From NCBI GenBank assembly GCA_002342365.1, contig DDPV01000002.1:41789-78518 (forward strand): DNA of 36,730 nt. The letters are read 5' to 3'. Both the position numbers and the translations under genes were made by a program. Source of the DNA: Burkholderiales bacterium UBA2459. Its GTDB lineage: Bacteria; Pseudomonadota; Gammaproteobacteria; Burkholderiales; Burkholderiaceae_E. This document shows, piece after piece, positions 1 to 8,335 of this stretch. Positions within the stretch are counted from its first letter, which is position 1, and each line of letters opens with the position of its first letter. Under the pieces are notes generated by a model, which ran no database searches, was not told the DNA's origin, and was given only the letters and a program-made list of their open reading frames with translations.

Positions 1-12
1 GCAAGCCTTGGA

Positions 13-606
13 TCATTGTTGATAGACCAATTCGGCACGGCGATTTTGCGCAAAGGCGGTCTCATCGGTGCCCTGATTCATCGGTTTTTCTTCACCCAGG
101 CTCACCGCCTCGAGTTGCGCATCGGGCACCCCCAGGGTCACAAGTGCTTTGCGCAGCGCTTCGGCACGTTTTTGACCCAGCGCAAGGTTGTATTCCCGAG
201 TGCCGCGTTCATCGGTGTGGCCTTGAATCGAAACCTTCAGTTGCTTGTTGCTTTGTAGAAAGTTGGCGTGCGCCTGAATCAGCCCCCGGAACTCTTCACG
301 AATTTCAAAACTATCAAAGTCGAAATACACGATTTTGCGAAAAACCGGACTCGCCGGATTACTCAGTGCCGCCGGCAATCCAGTGCTCGTGCTGCTGCCG
401 GCCTCAACCGGAGTCACGGCCGAGCGTGCAGCCGGTTCGGCGGGCGCAGGTGCAGGCATGGGCGTTGGCGCAGGGCTGCTCGCAACAAGCCCGCGATTGT
501 CGATCGGCGCAGCGCCTTTTTCTTCATCCAGCGGAACGGATGAGCAGGCGCCCAGGGCGATAACAAGAGCGGCTGCTAAACCGATGCGGGTGGATTGGGA
601 TTTCAT
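13..606 (-). CDS. pal: Peptidoglycan-associated lipoprotein Pal
   Basis: Outer-membrane lipoprotein of the Tol-Pal system, which ties the outer membrane to peptidoglycan and helps it constrict at division. The 197-residue protein begins with a lipoprotein signal ending in the lipobox LGAC, so Cys21 should be the acylated residue. A Pro/Ala-rich linker (about residues 35-75) follows, then an OmpA-like peptidoglycan-binding domain (about 90-197) with the signatures VYFDFDSF and GHTDERGTREYN. The ATG at 606 has a strong AAGGAG ribosome-binding site 8 bases upstream. It is the last complete gene of the tolQRAB-pal row, 22 bases after tolB. Length and layout are normal for the family. A cpoB (ybgF) gene would be expected beyond the left edge. 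Confidence 0.97.
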   Translation of the reverse strand: MKSQSTRIGLAAALVIALGACSSVPLDEEKGAAPIDNRGLVASSPAPTPMPAPAPAEPAARSAVTPVEAGSSTSTGLPAALSNPASPVFRKIVYFDFDSFEIREEFRGLIQAHANFLQSNKQLKVSIQGHTDERGTREYNLALGQKRAEALRKALVTLGVPDAQLEAVSLGEEKPMNQGTDETAFAQNRRAELVYQQ

Positions 607-614
607 ACGATGGT

Positions 615-620
615 CTCCTT
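615..620 (-). promoter_or_regulatory. Strong ribosome-binding site of pal
   Basis: AAGGAG on the minus strand, 8 bases before the pal ATG. It is the best Shine-Dalgarno match in the tol row, which fits the abundance of Pal and supports the chosen start. Confidence 0.75.
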
Positions 621-628
621 GATGGAAC

Positions 629-1942
629 TTACTTCAATGGCAAAGGACCCCACGCGGGTTCGCGCATGTCGCCCGCTAAACTTGCGAGTTGCTGTTTGAC
701 TTTACCGTCAACCGAAGCAGCAATCAGCGCGTCGCGTCCACCGCGACGGCTTGCGTACATCACCCACTTGCCATTGGGTGAGAACGAGGGCGCTTCTTCG
801 CGCCCGCCTTCGGATATCAGGCTGTCGTCGCCTGTTGCCAGATCACGAACGGCAACCAGGTAGCGACCTTCCCGGCGGGTAATGTAGGCAAGTAGTTTGC
901 CATCAGGACTGAGCCTTGCTGATGTGGAGTAGGGCGATCCGAAGCTGACGCGCTTGGCCTCGCCGCCCTGGCTCGGTACCTGGTAGATCTGAGGGCTACC
1001 GGCACGGTCGGATGTGAAGTAAATCGATCGACCGTCGGGGGAAAACACCGGTTCGGTATCGATAGCGTTGGACGATGTGACTCGGCTCGGCGAACCGCCT
1101 CGCACCGACACCCGATAAATTTGCGACATGCCATCGAGGGTGAGCGCAACAGCAAGCTCTTGACCGTCCGGAGACCAAGCGGGCGCACTGTTGCTGCCGC
1201 GAAAATTGGCCACGGCCAGACGTTCGCCGGTGGCAAGATTGTGAACGTAGACGACTGGTTTTTTGCTTTCGAAAGACACATAGGCGAGCTTGGTTCCGTC
1301 GGGCGACCAGCGGGGCGAAATGATCGGTTCGGCCGAACTCAGCGCCAGCTGCGGGTTTTCTGCGTCCCAGTCGGCAATTTGCAAGACATAGCGGGTGGCC
1401 TGCTTGCTGACATAAGCGATTCGGGTTGAAAAAATGCCCTTTTCGCCGGTGAGTGCTTCAAAGATTTCATCGGCAATCCGATGGCCTGCCATGCGTAAAT
1501 CATCGGGATGCACAACAAGCGATCGCTGGAACATGGCCCGCTGCTTGATCAAATCGCTCAGCCGGTAGCGAATATCAAAGCGACCATCAGCCAGCCGCGA
1601 TGCGGAGCCCGACACCAGCATATCGATGCCCTTGCCGCGCAGCTCCAAGGGAAGCGGCCCGGTATCGGCAAGCGTCATGCCGCTATCGATCATGTTAAAG
1701 AGGCCGCTTCGAGAAAGATCGGTACGGATCACCGCAGCCACATCAACCCGCGCACGCTGATCCGCTGCGAAACTCGCAACCGATACCGGCAAAAGCGATT
1801 GGGCAACACCGGATACATCAACCCGCTGCTGCGCTTGCACGCGGTTGGGGTGGCCGCCCATCCAAAGGGCGAGGCCAAGGACGGCGACAAAAGCCTTGCT
1901 GAGCAGCACGCGCCGAAGAACGAGCTTGGTAAAGGCTTTCAT
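629..1942 (-). CDS. tolB: Tol-Pal system periplasmic protein TolB
   Basis: Periplasmic beta-propeller that links Pal and the TolA complex. An in-frame ATG exists at 2035, but it lies inside tolA. The ATG at 1942 starts with a proper Sec signal peptide (positively charged MKAFTKLVLRR, then a hydrophobic core, cleavage near VQAQQ), giving 437 residues, normal for TolB. The N-terminal alpha/beta domain (about 30-165) is followed by PD40/WD40-like propeller blades visible as repeated SPDG or SPNG turns (SPRWSPDGTKLAY, PAWSPDGQEL, PVFSPDGRSIYF, ARLSPDGKLLAY, PSFSPNGKWVMY). It follows tolA by 29 bases. No good ribosome-binding site is visible, so translation may depend on the upstream genes. Confidence 0.96.
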   Translation of the reverse strand: MKAFTKLVLRRVLLSKAFVAVLGLALWMGGHPNRVQAQQRVDVSGVAQSLLPVSVASFAADQRARVDVAAVIRTDLSRSGLFNMIDSGMTLADTGPLPLELRGKGIDMLVSGSASRLADGRFDIRYRLSDLIKQRAMFQRSLVVHPDDLRMAGHRIADEIFEALTGEKGIFSTRIAYVSKQATRYVLQIADWDAENPQLALSSAEPIISPRWSPDGTKLAYVSFESKKPVVYVHNLATGERLAVANFRGSNSAPAWSPDGQELAVALTLDGMSQIYRVSVRGGSPSRVTSSNAIDTEPVFSPDGRSIYFTSDRAGSPQIYQVPSQGGEAKRVSFGSPYSTSARLSPDGKLLAYITRREGRYLVAVRDLATGDDSLISEGGREEAPSFSPNGKWVMYASRRGGRDALIAASVDGKVKQQLASLAGDMREPAWGPLPLK

Positions 1943-1971
1943 GAGATGCGGACTGTCATTAAGCTCAAAGT

Positions 1972-2982
1972 TTACATCATGCCGTCTCGGCTTCCGTCTT
2001 TGGGTTGGTGTGAAATCACCATCGAACTCGGGCAACTGCCCGACGGTGGCCTTGGAAAGGGCGTGGTGCGGCTAATTGCGCGTTCGGCGGCTTCATCCCA
2101 GCTTTTATTGCCGCTACTCGATGTGAGTCGAACCTGCAAGACTTCGCAGGCGGCCGAGAGCGAGACATTGAATTCGGCCCGCGGATTGCCGGTCAGGCTC
2201 TGGGCAAAGACCGTGTTCGCGCGAATCGCTGCCCGCAAGCGCGCCGCGTAGCCGGCATCAAGGCTACTGCCCTGTCCACCGGCGCCAGCAGCCAACCCCT
2301 GCGCGCTATTGCCCTCGCGCGAGGCCTGCGGGCTGCCTTTCTTGGTGGCGTCTTGTCTTGACTTGCTGTCTGGAGCTGTTTGCTGCATCCGGGCAATCTG
2401 ATCGGCACGCAAACGCTCAGCAAGCTTTTCCTCCTCGGCCTCACGCTGCTTACGTTCTGATTCTTTTTTTGCCTCGGCTTGGGCCAGCTTCTTTTTGCGC
2501 TCCTCCTCTTGCATTTGCTTTTCCTCGGCTAGCTTGCGCTGCTCGCTTGCCTTTTTACTTTGTTCTGCTTCCCGTTTTGCCTTGTCCTCGGCCAGTTTTT
2601 TGGCTTCCTGGCGCTTGCGTTCCTCGGCAAGGCGTTTGGCTTCCTCCTTGCGATGCTCTTCCTCTTTCTTTTTCTGCAGTGCAATATCGGCAGCCCTAGG
2701 TTCAACCACCTTGGGCGGCGGCCTGGGAATCAGCTTGGCCTCAGGGGCTTCGGGAGCGACCTCGGGTTTAGGCTTGACCGGTTCCGCTGCAAGCTCATTG
2801 CGTGGCTCTTCAGGCTTTGGGTTTGGGGCTTTCGCCGCCTCAGTAGCCAGCCAGAGTTCGGCTTGAACCGGTGGGGGTTCCTGGTTTTTCCAGGACAGGC
2901 CGATGAGCAAAAACGCAGCAAGCGCAGCGTGCATCAGCACTGCAAGGGTGATTGAAATCCGCTTTTGCTTTTGCTCGTCCAT
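1972..2982 (-). CDS. tolA: Inner-membrane tether protein TolA
   Basis: Bridges the inner-membrane TolQR motor to Pal/TolB and the outer membrane. The 336 residues show the classic three-part build: one N-terminal membrane segment (about 8-27), a Pro-rich stretch then a long Lys/Glu/Ala helix rod (about 100-205, with repeats such as KRLAEERKRQEAKKLAEDK), and a small C-terminal domain (about 240-336) with two cysteines-rich turns near CEVLQVRL and PSGSCP that probably form the usual disulfide. It starts 11 bases after the tolR stop. The C-terminal domain family is TolA/TonB-like. Assignment rests on build and context, since the rod itself is low complexity. Confidence 0.95.
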   Translation of the reverse strand: MDEQKQKRISITLAVLMHAALAAFLLIGLSWKNQEPPPVQAELWLATEAAKAPNPKPEEPRNELAAEPVKPKPEVAPEAPEAKLIPRPPPKVVEPRAADIALQKKKEEEHRKEEAKRLAEERKRQEAKKLAEDKAKREAEQSKKASEQRKLAEEKQMQEEERKKKLAQAEAKKESERKQREAEEEKLAERLRADQIARMQQTAPDSKSRQDATKKGSPQASREGNSAQGLAAGAGGQGSSLDAGYAARLRAAIRANTVFAQSLTGNPRAEFNVSLSAACEVLQVRLTSSSGNKSWDEAAERAISRTTPFPRPPSGSCPSSMVISHQPKDGSRDGMM

Positions 2983-2993
2983 GCTGCAAGCGA

Positions 2994-3443
2994 CTAAGCC
3001 GGTGGCTTGACCATCAGGGCAACCCGCTGAATCCCGCCACGCCGAAGCAAATCCATCGCATCAACGACTTTTTCGTAGGCGATCGACTTATCGGCGCTGA
3101 TCACGACGGGCAAGGCCTGATCAGCTTGCATACGCCTGACCGCCTCGACCAGATCGGCTTTCGTAATCCGCTCCCTGCTTGGCTCAGCCCCTTTGAGGTT
3201 GCGGGCGCGCAGACTCATTGCGCCATTGCGTTGAATCACCAGCTCGATAAAGCCATCGGTCTTTGTATTGCTCTGCCCGGCGGTTGGAAGATCAATCGCG
3301 CCAGGCGGCAAGAGCGGGGCGGTGACCATAAAAATCACAAGCAGCACCAGCATCACATCGATATAAGGCACCACATTGATGTCAGCAACCATGCGGCGGC
3401 TACGCCGCGAACGGCCTGATCCAGAGCTTGTCGATGCAGCCAT
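2994..3443 (-). CDS. tolR: Tol-Pal proton-channel subunit TolR
   Basis: ExbD/TolR family subunit that, with TolQ, converts proton-motive force into movement of TolA. The 149 residues have a basic cytoplasmic N-terminus (GRSRRSRRM), one membrane helix (about 25-43, DVMLVLLVIFMVTAP) and a periplasmic domain. Asp29 at the start of the helix matches the essential proton-carrying aspartate of the family, in the typical context NVVPYIDVML. It sits 2 bases after the tolQ stop and 11 bases before tolA. Confidence 0.96.
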   Translation of the reverse strand: MAASTSSGSGRSRRSRRMVADINVVPYIDVMLVLLVIFMVTAPLLPPGAIDLPTAGQSNTKTDGFIELVIQRNGAMSLRARNLKGAEPSRERITKADLVEAVRRMQADQALPVVISADKSIAYEKVVDAMDLLRRGGIQRVALMVKPPA

Positions 3444-3445
3444 CG

Positions 3446-4126
3446 TCAGCGCGCCTGCCTTTGCAAAATATTGAGGAACTCTTCGCTGAAGGTGTCAAAG
3501 CGGTTAGCCAGACGATCGATCTCTGTTGCATAACGGTTGTAGGCGACCACCGCAGGTATGGCTGCAAAAAGACCGATTGCGGTGGCAACCAGTGCTTCAG
3601 CAATACCCGGTGCGACCGCGGCCAAAGTGGCCTGTTGCACATTGGCCAGCCCTCGAAACGCATTCATGATGCCCCAGACGGTTCCGAACAAACCGATATA
3701 AGGACTGACCGATCCGGCCGAGGCCAGAAAGGGAAGCCCGCGCTCGAGGCTGTCCATTTCGCGCTGGCTTGATGCGCGCATGGCGCGACGGGCACCGTCG
3801 AGCATCGCCACGACGTCGCCCGGTTTTTGCTGGCGGACCTTCAAAAATTCACCCATGCCCGCTTCAAAAATCTGCGCCAGCGCGCCGCGTTGTTGCTTGT
3901 TCTCATCCTGGAGTTCGCGGTACAGCGCGCCAAGATCGACATCGGTCCAAAAGACTTCTTCAAAAGCATGGGTGCGTTTTTTTTCCTCGCGGATGCTCAA
4001 GCCCTTGCGAAAAATGCCTGTCCAGGAGGCAATCGAAATCCCTAAAAGCAGCAACATGACGAGTTGAACCAGCACGCTGGCATTCATCACCAGCGAGAGG
4101 ATAGACATATCGGCGTGAGCAGTCAT
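3446..4126 (-). CDS. tolQ: Tol-Pal proton-channel subunit TolQ
   Basis: ExbB/TolQ/MotA family inner-membrane channel. The 226 residues show three hydrophobic segments (about 12-35, 125-155 and 165-190), with the family pattern YIGLFGTVWGIMNAF before segment two and AEALVATAIGLFAAIPAVVAYN in segment three. Its ATG overlaps the ruvB stop (ATGA), so it is probably translationally coupled to ruvB. In many proteobacteria the thioesterase gene ybgC stands just before tolQ; here it is absent. Confidence 0.96.
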   Translation of the reverse strand: MTAHADMSILSLVMNASVLVQLVMLLLLGISIASWTGIFRKGLSIREEKKRTHAFEEVFWTDVDLGALYRELQDENKQQRGALAQIFEAGMGEFLKVRQQKPGDVVAMLDGARRAMRASSQREMDSLERGLPFLASAGSVSPYIGLFGTVWGIMNAFRGLANVQQATLAAVAPGIAEALVATAIGLFAAIPAVVAYNRYATEIDRLANRFDTFSEEFLNILQRQAR

Positions 4127-5235
4127 GGCTTGCGTGAATCCTCATCAAAGAGCGAAGGGTCGGCGATCGAATCAAGCCTGAGGTTTGGCTGGATTGCGTG
4201 CATTGCGGGACCTGCTGGCCGCTCAAGCCCTAGGTGTTGCCAGGCAAGCTCGGTAGCAAGCCGCCCACGTGGTGTGCGCTGCAAGTAGCCTTGCTGAATC
4301 AGAAAGGGCTCAATCACATCCTCAATCGTGTCGCGCTCCTCGCCGATCGCAGCGGCCAGATTATCAAGCCCCACCGGGCCACCGGCGAATTTGCGTGTGA
4401 TCGCTTCAAGAAGGCTGCGATCCATGTGATCAAGACCCTGTTGATCCACATCAAGCATCGATAAAGCCGCATCGGCAACCTTAGCGCTGATGCTGCCGTC
4501 GTGCCGAACCTGCGCGAAGTCACGAACACGCCGAAGCAAGCGATTGGCAATACGCGGCGTGCCACGGGAGCGGGCTGCAATCACTTGGGCGCCTGCCGCA
4601 TCGGCCTGCGCTTTCAAGAGGCTTGCAGAGCGCATCACGATAGTTGTCAAATCCGAAACGGTATAAAATTCAAGTCTTGAAACAATGCCGAAACGGTCAC
4701 GCAAGGGATTGGTCAGCATGCCGGCGCGGGTGGTGGCGCCAACCAGGGTGAAAGGCTGCAAATCGAGCTTGATCGAACGCGCTGCGGGGCCTTCGCCGAT
4801 CATGATGTCGATCTGATAGTCCTCAAGAGCCGGATAGAGGATCTCTTCAACCACCGGCGATAAGCGGTGTATCTCATCGATAAAAAGCACATCGTGCCGC
4901 TCGAGATTGGTAAGCAAGGCAGCCAGATCGCCAGCCCTTTCAAGGACGGGGCCTGAGGTCTGTCTGAGATTGACGCCCATTTCCGCGGCAAGAATATGCG
5001 CAAGCGTTGTTTTTCCAAGTCCAGGAGGACCAAAGAGCAACACATGGTCAAGCGGTTCGTTGCGTTGCCGGGCTGCCTGAATAAAGATATCGAGCTGCTC
5101 GCGAATCTTTGCCTGACCGACATAATCGCGCAAGGATTTGGGGCGCAGCGCCCGCTCAATCGCTTCTTCCTGCGGTGTTTGCGTGTGGGCGGCAATCAGC
5201 CGGGGTGCGCTGAGCTGATCATGTTGAATGCTCAT
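4123..5235 (-). CDS. ruvB: Holliday junction ATP-dependent helicase RuvB
   Basis: Hexameric AAA+ motor that drives branch migration of Holliday junctions with RuvA. Visible motifs: Walker A GPPGLGKTT (Lys75), Walker B LFIDEIH (about 118-123), sensor 1 GATTRAG and the arginine finger in LRDRFG. A winged-helix DNA-binding domain closes the protein (RTPRGRLAT). At 370 residues it is about 30 longer than the E. coli protein, mainly from a longer N-terminus and a C-terminal tail after the winged helix. Start and stop overlap ruvA and tolQ by four bases each. Confidence 0.98.
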   Translation of the reverse strand: MSIQHDQLSAPRLIAAHTQTPQEEAIERALRPKSLRDYVGQAKIREQLDIFIQAARQRNEPLDHVLLFGPPGLGKTTLAHILAAEMGVNLRQTSGPVLERAGDLAALLTNLERHDVLFIDEIHRLSPVVEEILYPALEDYQIDIMIGEGPAARSIKLDLQPFTLVGATTRAGMLTNPLRDRFGIVSRLEFYTVSDLTTIVMRSASLLKAQADAAGAQVIAARSRGTPRIANRLLRRVRDFAQVRHDGSISAKVADAALSMLDVDQQGLDHMDRSLLEAITRKFAGGPVGLDNLAAAIGEERDTIEDVIEPFLIQQGYLQRTPRGRLATELAWQHLGLERPAGPAMHAIQPNLRLDSIADPSLFDEDSRKP

Positions 5236-5819
5236 TGCAAGCTGCCCTTGGAGAGCTGTTTCAGGGCTTGGCGAATGCCTTCAGAAAGGTTCGTGCCAGG
5301 GGCGATCGCGTGAATCGCCTGGGCCGATTCTTTTTCGGAATAGCCCAGCGCCATCAAGGCACGCTGCACCTCAAGCCGGTCGTCCTGCACCCCGGTGCCC
5401 GCGCTGGCAACCGGCGCGACCGAGAACTTGCCGCGTAACTCGAGCATCAGCCGCTCGGCGGTTTTTTTACCGATACCTGGTACCCGCATCAGCCGGCTGC
5501 TGTCCTGCGCGGCAACCGCCTGAGCCAAGTCATCGGCCGAAAGACCTGACAAAACACTGAGCGCTGTGCGGGGCCCTACCCCGGAAATCCGAATCAGCAA
5601 ACGGAAAGCCTCACGCTCGGCCGCGGTGAGAAAACCGTACAGCAATTGGGCGTCTTCGCGCACGATGAATTCGGTCAGCAGCGTGACCTTTTCACCGATC
5701 GCGGGCAATTCGTAAAAGCTGCTCATCGGGACATCAATGCAATAGCCCAGCCCTTGCACATCCACCATCACAGCGGGGGGCGATTTTTCGATCAGGATGC
5801 CTTGGATTCGACCGATCAT
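5232..5819 (-). CDS. ruvA: Holliday junction DNA-binding protein RuvA
   Basis: Tetrameric junction-recognition protein that loads RuvB. The 195 residues begin with the OB-fold signature MIGRIQGIL. Helix-hairpin-helix motifs follow (LIRISGVGPRTALSVLSGL and MRVPGIGKKTAERLMLEL), then a flexible linker, then the C-terminal RuvB-contacting domain (ALMALGYSEKESAQAI). The ATG at 5819 is 9 bases after the ruvC stop, and the stop overlaps ruvB (ATGA). Confidence 0.98.
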   Translation of the reverse strand: MIGRIQGILIEKSPPAVMVDVQGLGYCIDVPMSSFYELPAIGEKVTLLTEFIVREDAQLLYGFLTAAEREAFRLLIRISGVGPRTALSVLSGLSADDLAQAVAAQDSSRLMRVPGIGKKTAERLMLELRGKFSVAPVASAGTGVQDDRLEVQRALMALGYSEKESAQAIHAIAPGTNLSEGIRQALKQLSKGSLQ

Positions 5820-5828
5820 AGCTCGCTA

Positions 5829-6353
5829 TTATCTACGCCTTGAACGTTGCTGCAGCCTGCCGCGGCCGTATTGCAAGGCTTGCAGCGCACCGAGTTTGCG
5901 CGATTGCAGGTGATACAGCGCGCAGGCAAGCGCATCGGCTGCGTCAGGCGTTGGACTGCCTTCGAGCGCAAGCAAGCGCTGGACCATCCATTGCATTTGT
6001 GCCTTCGCCGCGCGACCGTGTCCGGCAATCGACTGCTTGATCTGCATCGCGGCGTACTCGTGAACCGGTAACTTATGCAAGGCAATCGCAGCGATCGCAG
6101 CGCCGCGCGCCTGGCCTAGCAGCAGCGTCGAGCGGGGGTTCACGTTCACAAAGACCTCTTCAATCGCGGCCTCATCGGGTTGGTAGCAACGGATCAACTC
6201 ATCAACCGCTTCAACAATCCGGCCGAGTCGATCCGCCGTGCTTCCTTCGCCGGTCTGGATCGTGCCGCTTCCAACCCATTGTTGCTTGCCTGATTCAAGA
6301 CGCACCAGACCAAAGCCGGTCCGCCTAAGGCCTGGATCGATCCCCAGGACCAA
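5829..6353 (-). CDS. ruvC: Crossover junction endodeoxyribonuclease RuvC
   Basis: Resolvase that cuts Holliday junctions bound by RuvAB. RNase-H-like fold with all four acidic catalytic residues visible: Asp6 (GIDPG), Glu65 (AIEEVF), and Asp137/Asp140 (PDAADAL). Length 174 is normal. The best start is a TTG at 6353, giving MVLGIDPG and matching the usual position of the family's N-terminus; no ATG or GTG lies nearby in frame. The start is 7 bases after the purH stop. C-terminus ends in a basic tail (QQRSRRR). Confidence 0.96.
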   Translation of the reverse strand: MVLGIDPGLRRTGFGLVRLESGKQQWVGSGTIQTGEGSTADRLGRIVEAVDELIRCYQPDEAAIEEVFVNVNPRSTLLLGQARGAAIAAIALHKLPVHEYAAMQIKQSIAGHGRAAKAQMQWMVQRLLALEGSPTPDAADALACALYHLQSRKLGALQALQYGRGRLQQRSRRR

Positions 6354-6360
6354 CAGCGTC

Positions 6361-7983
6361 TCAGTGGCGGAAATGCCGTACTCCCGTAAAGACCATCACG
6401 ATGTCGCGCTCGTCCGCTGCCTGAATCACCTCATTGTCTCTGAGCGAGCCACCGGGCTGAATCACGGCCTGTGCGCCTGCGTCGATGACCACATCGAGTC
6501 CGTCGCGAAAGGGGAAAAAAGCATCGCTTGCAACGACGGAGGCTGCCAGGCTCAGCGATGCGGCCTCGGACTTGATTGCAGCAATCCTTGCCGAGTCAAG
6601 CCGACTCATTTGCCCGGCGCCGATTCCTAGCGTTTGCTGCTGTCTGCAAAACACAATGGCGTTGGATTTCACGTATTTGGCAACCTGCCAGGCAAAACAC
6701 AAATCGGCAAGCTGATCAGTGCTGGGCATGCGCTTGCTCACGACGCTGAAATCCTCGGGCCTCAGGCGCTGCTGATCGGCGGTTTGCACCAGAAAACCGG
6801 AGCTGATTCGCTTGATATCAAGCTGCACCTGGGCTTGTGCGAGGCCGTTGTCAAGGCTTTGAATCGCGCTGCAATCGATCTCAAGCACCCGAATATTGGC
6901 TTTGCCCGCCAAGACCGTCAGCGCCTCAGCGCTATAGCCCGGGGCGATAAGGACTTCAACAAACTGCTGGGCAAGGGCTTGTGCGGTGGGTTCATCAACC
7001 GCGTGATTAAAGGCAATAATGCCGCCAAAAGCACTGGTCGGATCGCAGGCAAACGCCTTGGTGTAAGCGTCGCGGCAGCTGTCGCCCGAGGCTACGCCGC
7101 AGGGGTTGGCGTGTTTGACGATCACGCAACTCGGCCTGGCAAAGCCTTGCACGCAGGCCCAGGCTGCGTCGGCATCAGCAAGATTATTGAAGGATAAGTC
7201 CTTGCCCTGGCGTTGGATGGCTGTTACCAGCGAGCCCGGCGCGGGTGAAGCTTCGCGGTACAGGGCAGCTTGCTGGTGGGGATTTTCTCCGTAGCGCAGG
7301 TCTTGCTGTTTGATAAGGCTTTGCATCAAAAGGCGCGGGAAGGGAAAACGCCCGCCTTGCTCGGGTTGAGCGCTTTGGCGTCGGGTCGACAGGTAGTTGC
7401 TGATCGCAGCGTCGTACTGGCTGACGCGTTCAAAGGCGCTGACGGCCAGATCAAAACGTTGGGCATCATTGAGGCCCGGGCAGTCATGGTGCAACTGGCC
7501 AAGCCGCATCGCTTCAAGCACCGGTGCATAGTGCTCGGGGCTGCTGAGTACCGCAACGCTTTGCCAGTTTTTAGCTGCTGACCGCAGCATCGCCGGACCA
7601 CCGATATCGATTTGCTCGATGGCATCGTCCAGCGTGCAATCGTCTCTTGCAATGCTTTGTTCAAAGGGATAAAAATTCACCACCAGCATGTCGATCGATT
7701 CAATACCTTGAGCCACAAGGCTTGCGTGATGCCCGGGGTGGTTTTTACGGGCCAGCAAACCGGCATGGATCACAGGGTGAAGCGTTTTGACCCGGCCATC
7801 GAGCATTTCAGGAAACTGCGTGAGTTCGCTCACTTCGGTCACAGACAGGCCCAGATCTCGCAAAAAGGCCGCTGTGCCGCCGGTGCTGATCAAGCTCACA
7901 CCGAGTGCGACCAGGCCTTGCGCCAGCTCGGCGAGCCCTTGTTTATTCGAAACCGAAACGAGCGCGCGGCGGATTTCAAGCAT
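6361..7983 (-). CDS. purH: Bifunctional AICAR transformylase / IMP cyclohydrolase PurH
   Basis: Catalyses the last two steps of de novo IMP synthesis. The N-terminal cyclohydrolase domain has the MGS fold (ALVSVSNKQGL, ISTGGTAAFL, HPVIHAGLLAR). The C-terminal transformylase domain carries the catalytic Lys-His pair (VIVKHANPCGVA) and YVKSNAIVF. I chose the ATG at 7983 (540 residues), with AGG about 8 bases upstream. A GTG at 8028, overlapping the fis stop as GTGA, would add 15 unconserved residues and has no clear ribosome-binding site. Either start couples it to fis. Confidence 0.97.
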   Translation of the reverse strand: MLEIRRALVSVSNKQGLAELAQGLVALGVSLISTGGTAAFLRDLGLSVTEVSELTQFPEMLDGRVKTLHPVIHAGLLARKNHPGHHASLVAQGIESIDMLVVNFYPFEQSIARDDCTLDDAIEQIDIGGPAMLRSAAKNWQSVAVLSSPEHYAPVLEAMRLGQLHHDCPGLNDAQRFDLAVSAFERVSQYDAAISNYLSTRRQSAQPEQGGRFPFPRLLMQSLIKQQDLRYGENPHQQAALYREASPAPGSLVTAIQRQGKDLSFNNLADADAAWACVQGFARPSCVIVKHANPCGVASGDSCRDAYTKAFACDPTSAFGGIIAFNHAVDEPTAQALAQQFVEVLIAPGYSAEALTVLAGKANIRVLEIDCSAIQSLDNGLAQAQVQLDIKRISSGFLVQTADQQRLRPEDFSVVSKRMPSTDQLADLCFAWQVAKYVKSNAIVFCRQQQTLGIGAGQMSRLDSARIAAIKSEAASLSLAASVVASDAFFPFRDGLDVVIDAGAQAVIQPGGSLRDNEVIQAADERDIVMVFTGVRHFRH

Positions 7984-8024
7984 GGATGACCTGTCGGGCA
8001 AAAGATCGGGGGATGTAGAAGGAT

Positions 8025-8285
8025 TCACGCGCTCGGGGTTTTGCTGAGCAAACCGTGTTGCTGCAATTTTTTGCGCAAGGTGTTGCGGTTGATGCCGAGC
8101 ATCTGTGCGGCCTTCAATTGATTGCCGCCTGCCTCGCGCATCACCCTTTGCAGCATGGGTTTTTCCACCGTCAAAATCACCATGTCGTAGATTCCGGCCG
8201 GCGCTGCACCTTCAAGGTCGGCGAAGTAACGCTCGAGACTTTGCTCAACGGCAACTGCCATCGGATTGCTCGTGGCCTGGTTCAT
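8025..8285 (-). CDS. fis: DNA-binding protein Fis
   Basis: Nucleoid-associated factor for inversion stimulation; bends DNA and regulates growth-linked promoters. The frame is open to 8357, but the ATG at 8285 has a GAAGGA ribosome-binding site 8 bases upstream and gives 86 residues, near the family size. The C-terminal helix-turn-helix is very well kept (GGNQLKAAQMLGINRNTLRKK), preceded by YDMVILTVEKPML. Placement behind dusB is the classic dusB-fis arrangement. An ATG at 8324 would add 13 residues but has no properly spaced site. Confidence 0.96.
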   Translation of the reverse strand: MNQATSNPMAVAVEQSLERYFADLEGAAPAGIYDMVILTVEKPMLQRVMREAGGNQLKAAQMLGINRNTLRKKLQQHGLLSKTPSA

Positions 8286-8293
8286 CGCTTCTG

Positions 8294-8299
8294 TCCTTC
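8294..8299 (-). promoter_or_regulatory. Ribosome-binding site that decides the fis start
   Basis: GAAGGA on the minus strand, 8 bases before the ATG at 8285. It favours this start over the longer frame beginning at 8324 or 8357. Confidence 0.65.
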
Positions 8300-8335
8300 G
8301 TGACGCGCCTGTCTGGTTCGACATCCTACCGGCAT

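Noticed and set aside
1943..2035. Upstream extension of tolB by 31 residues
   Set aside because: It lies in the tolA 3' end and would place charged residues before the signal peptide.
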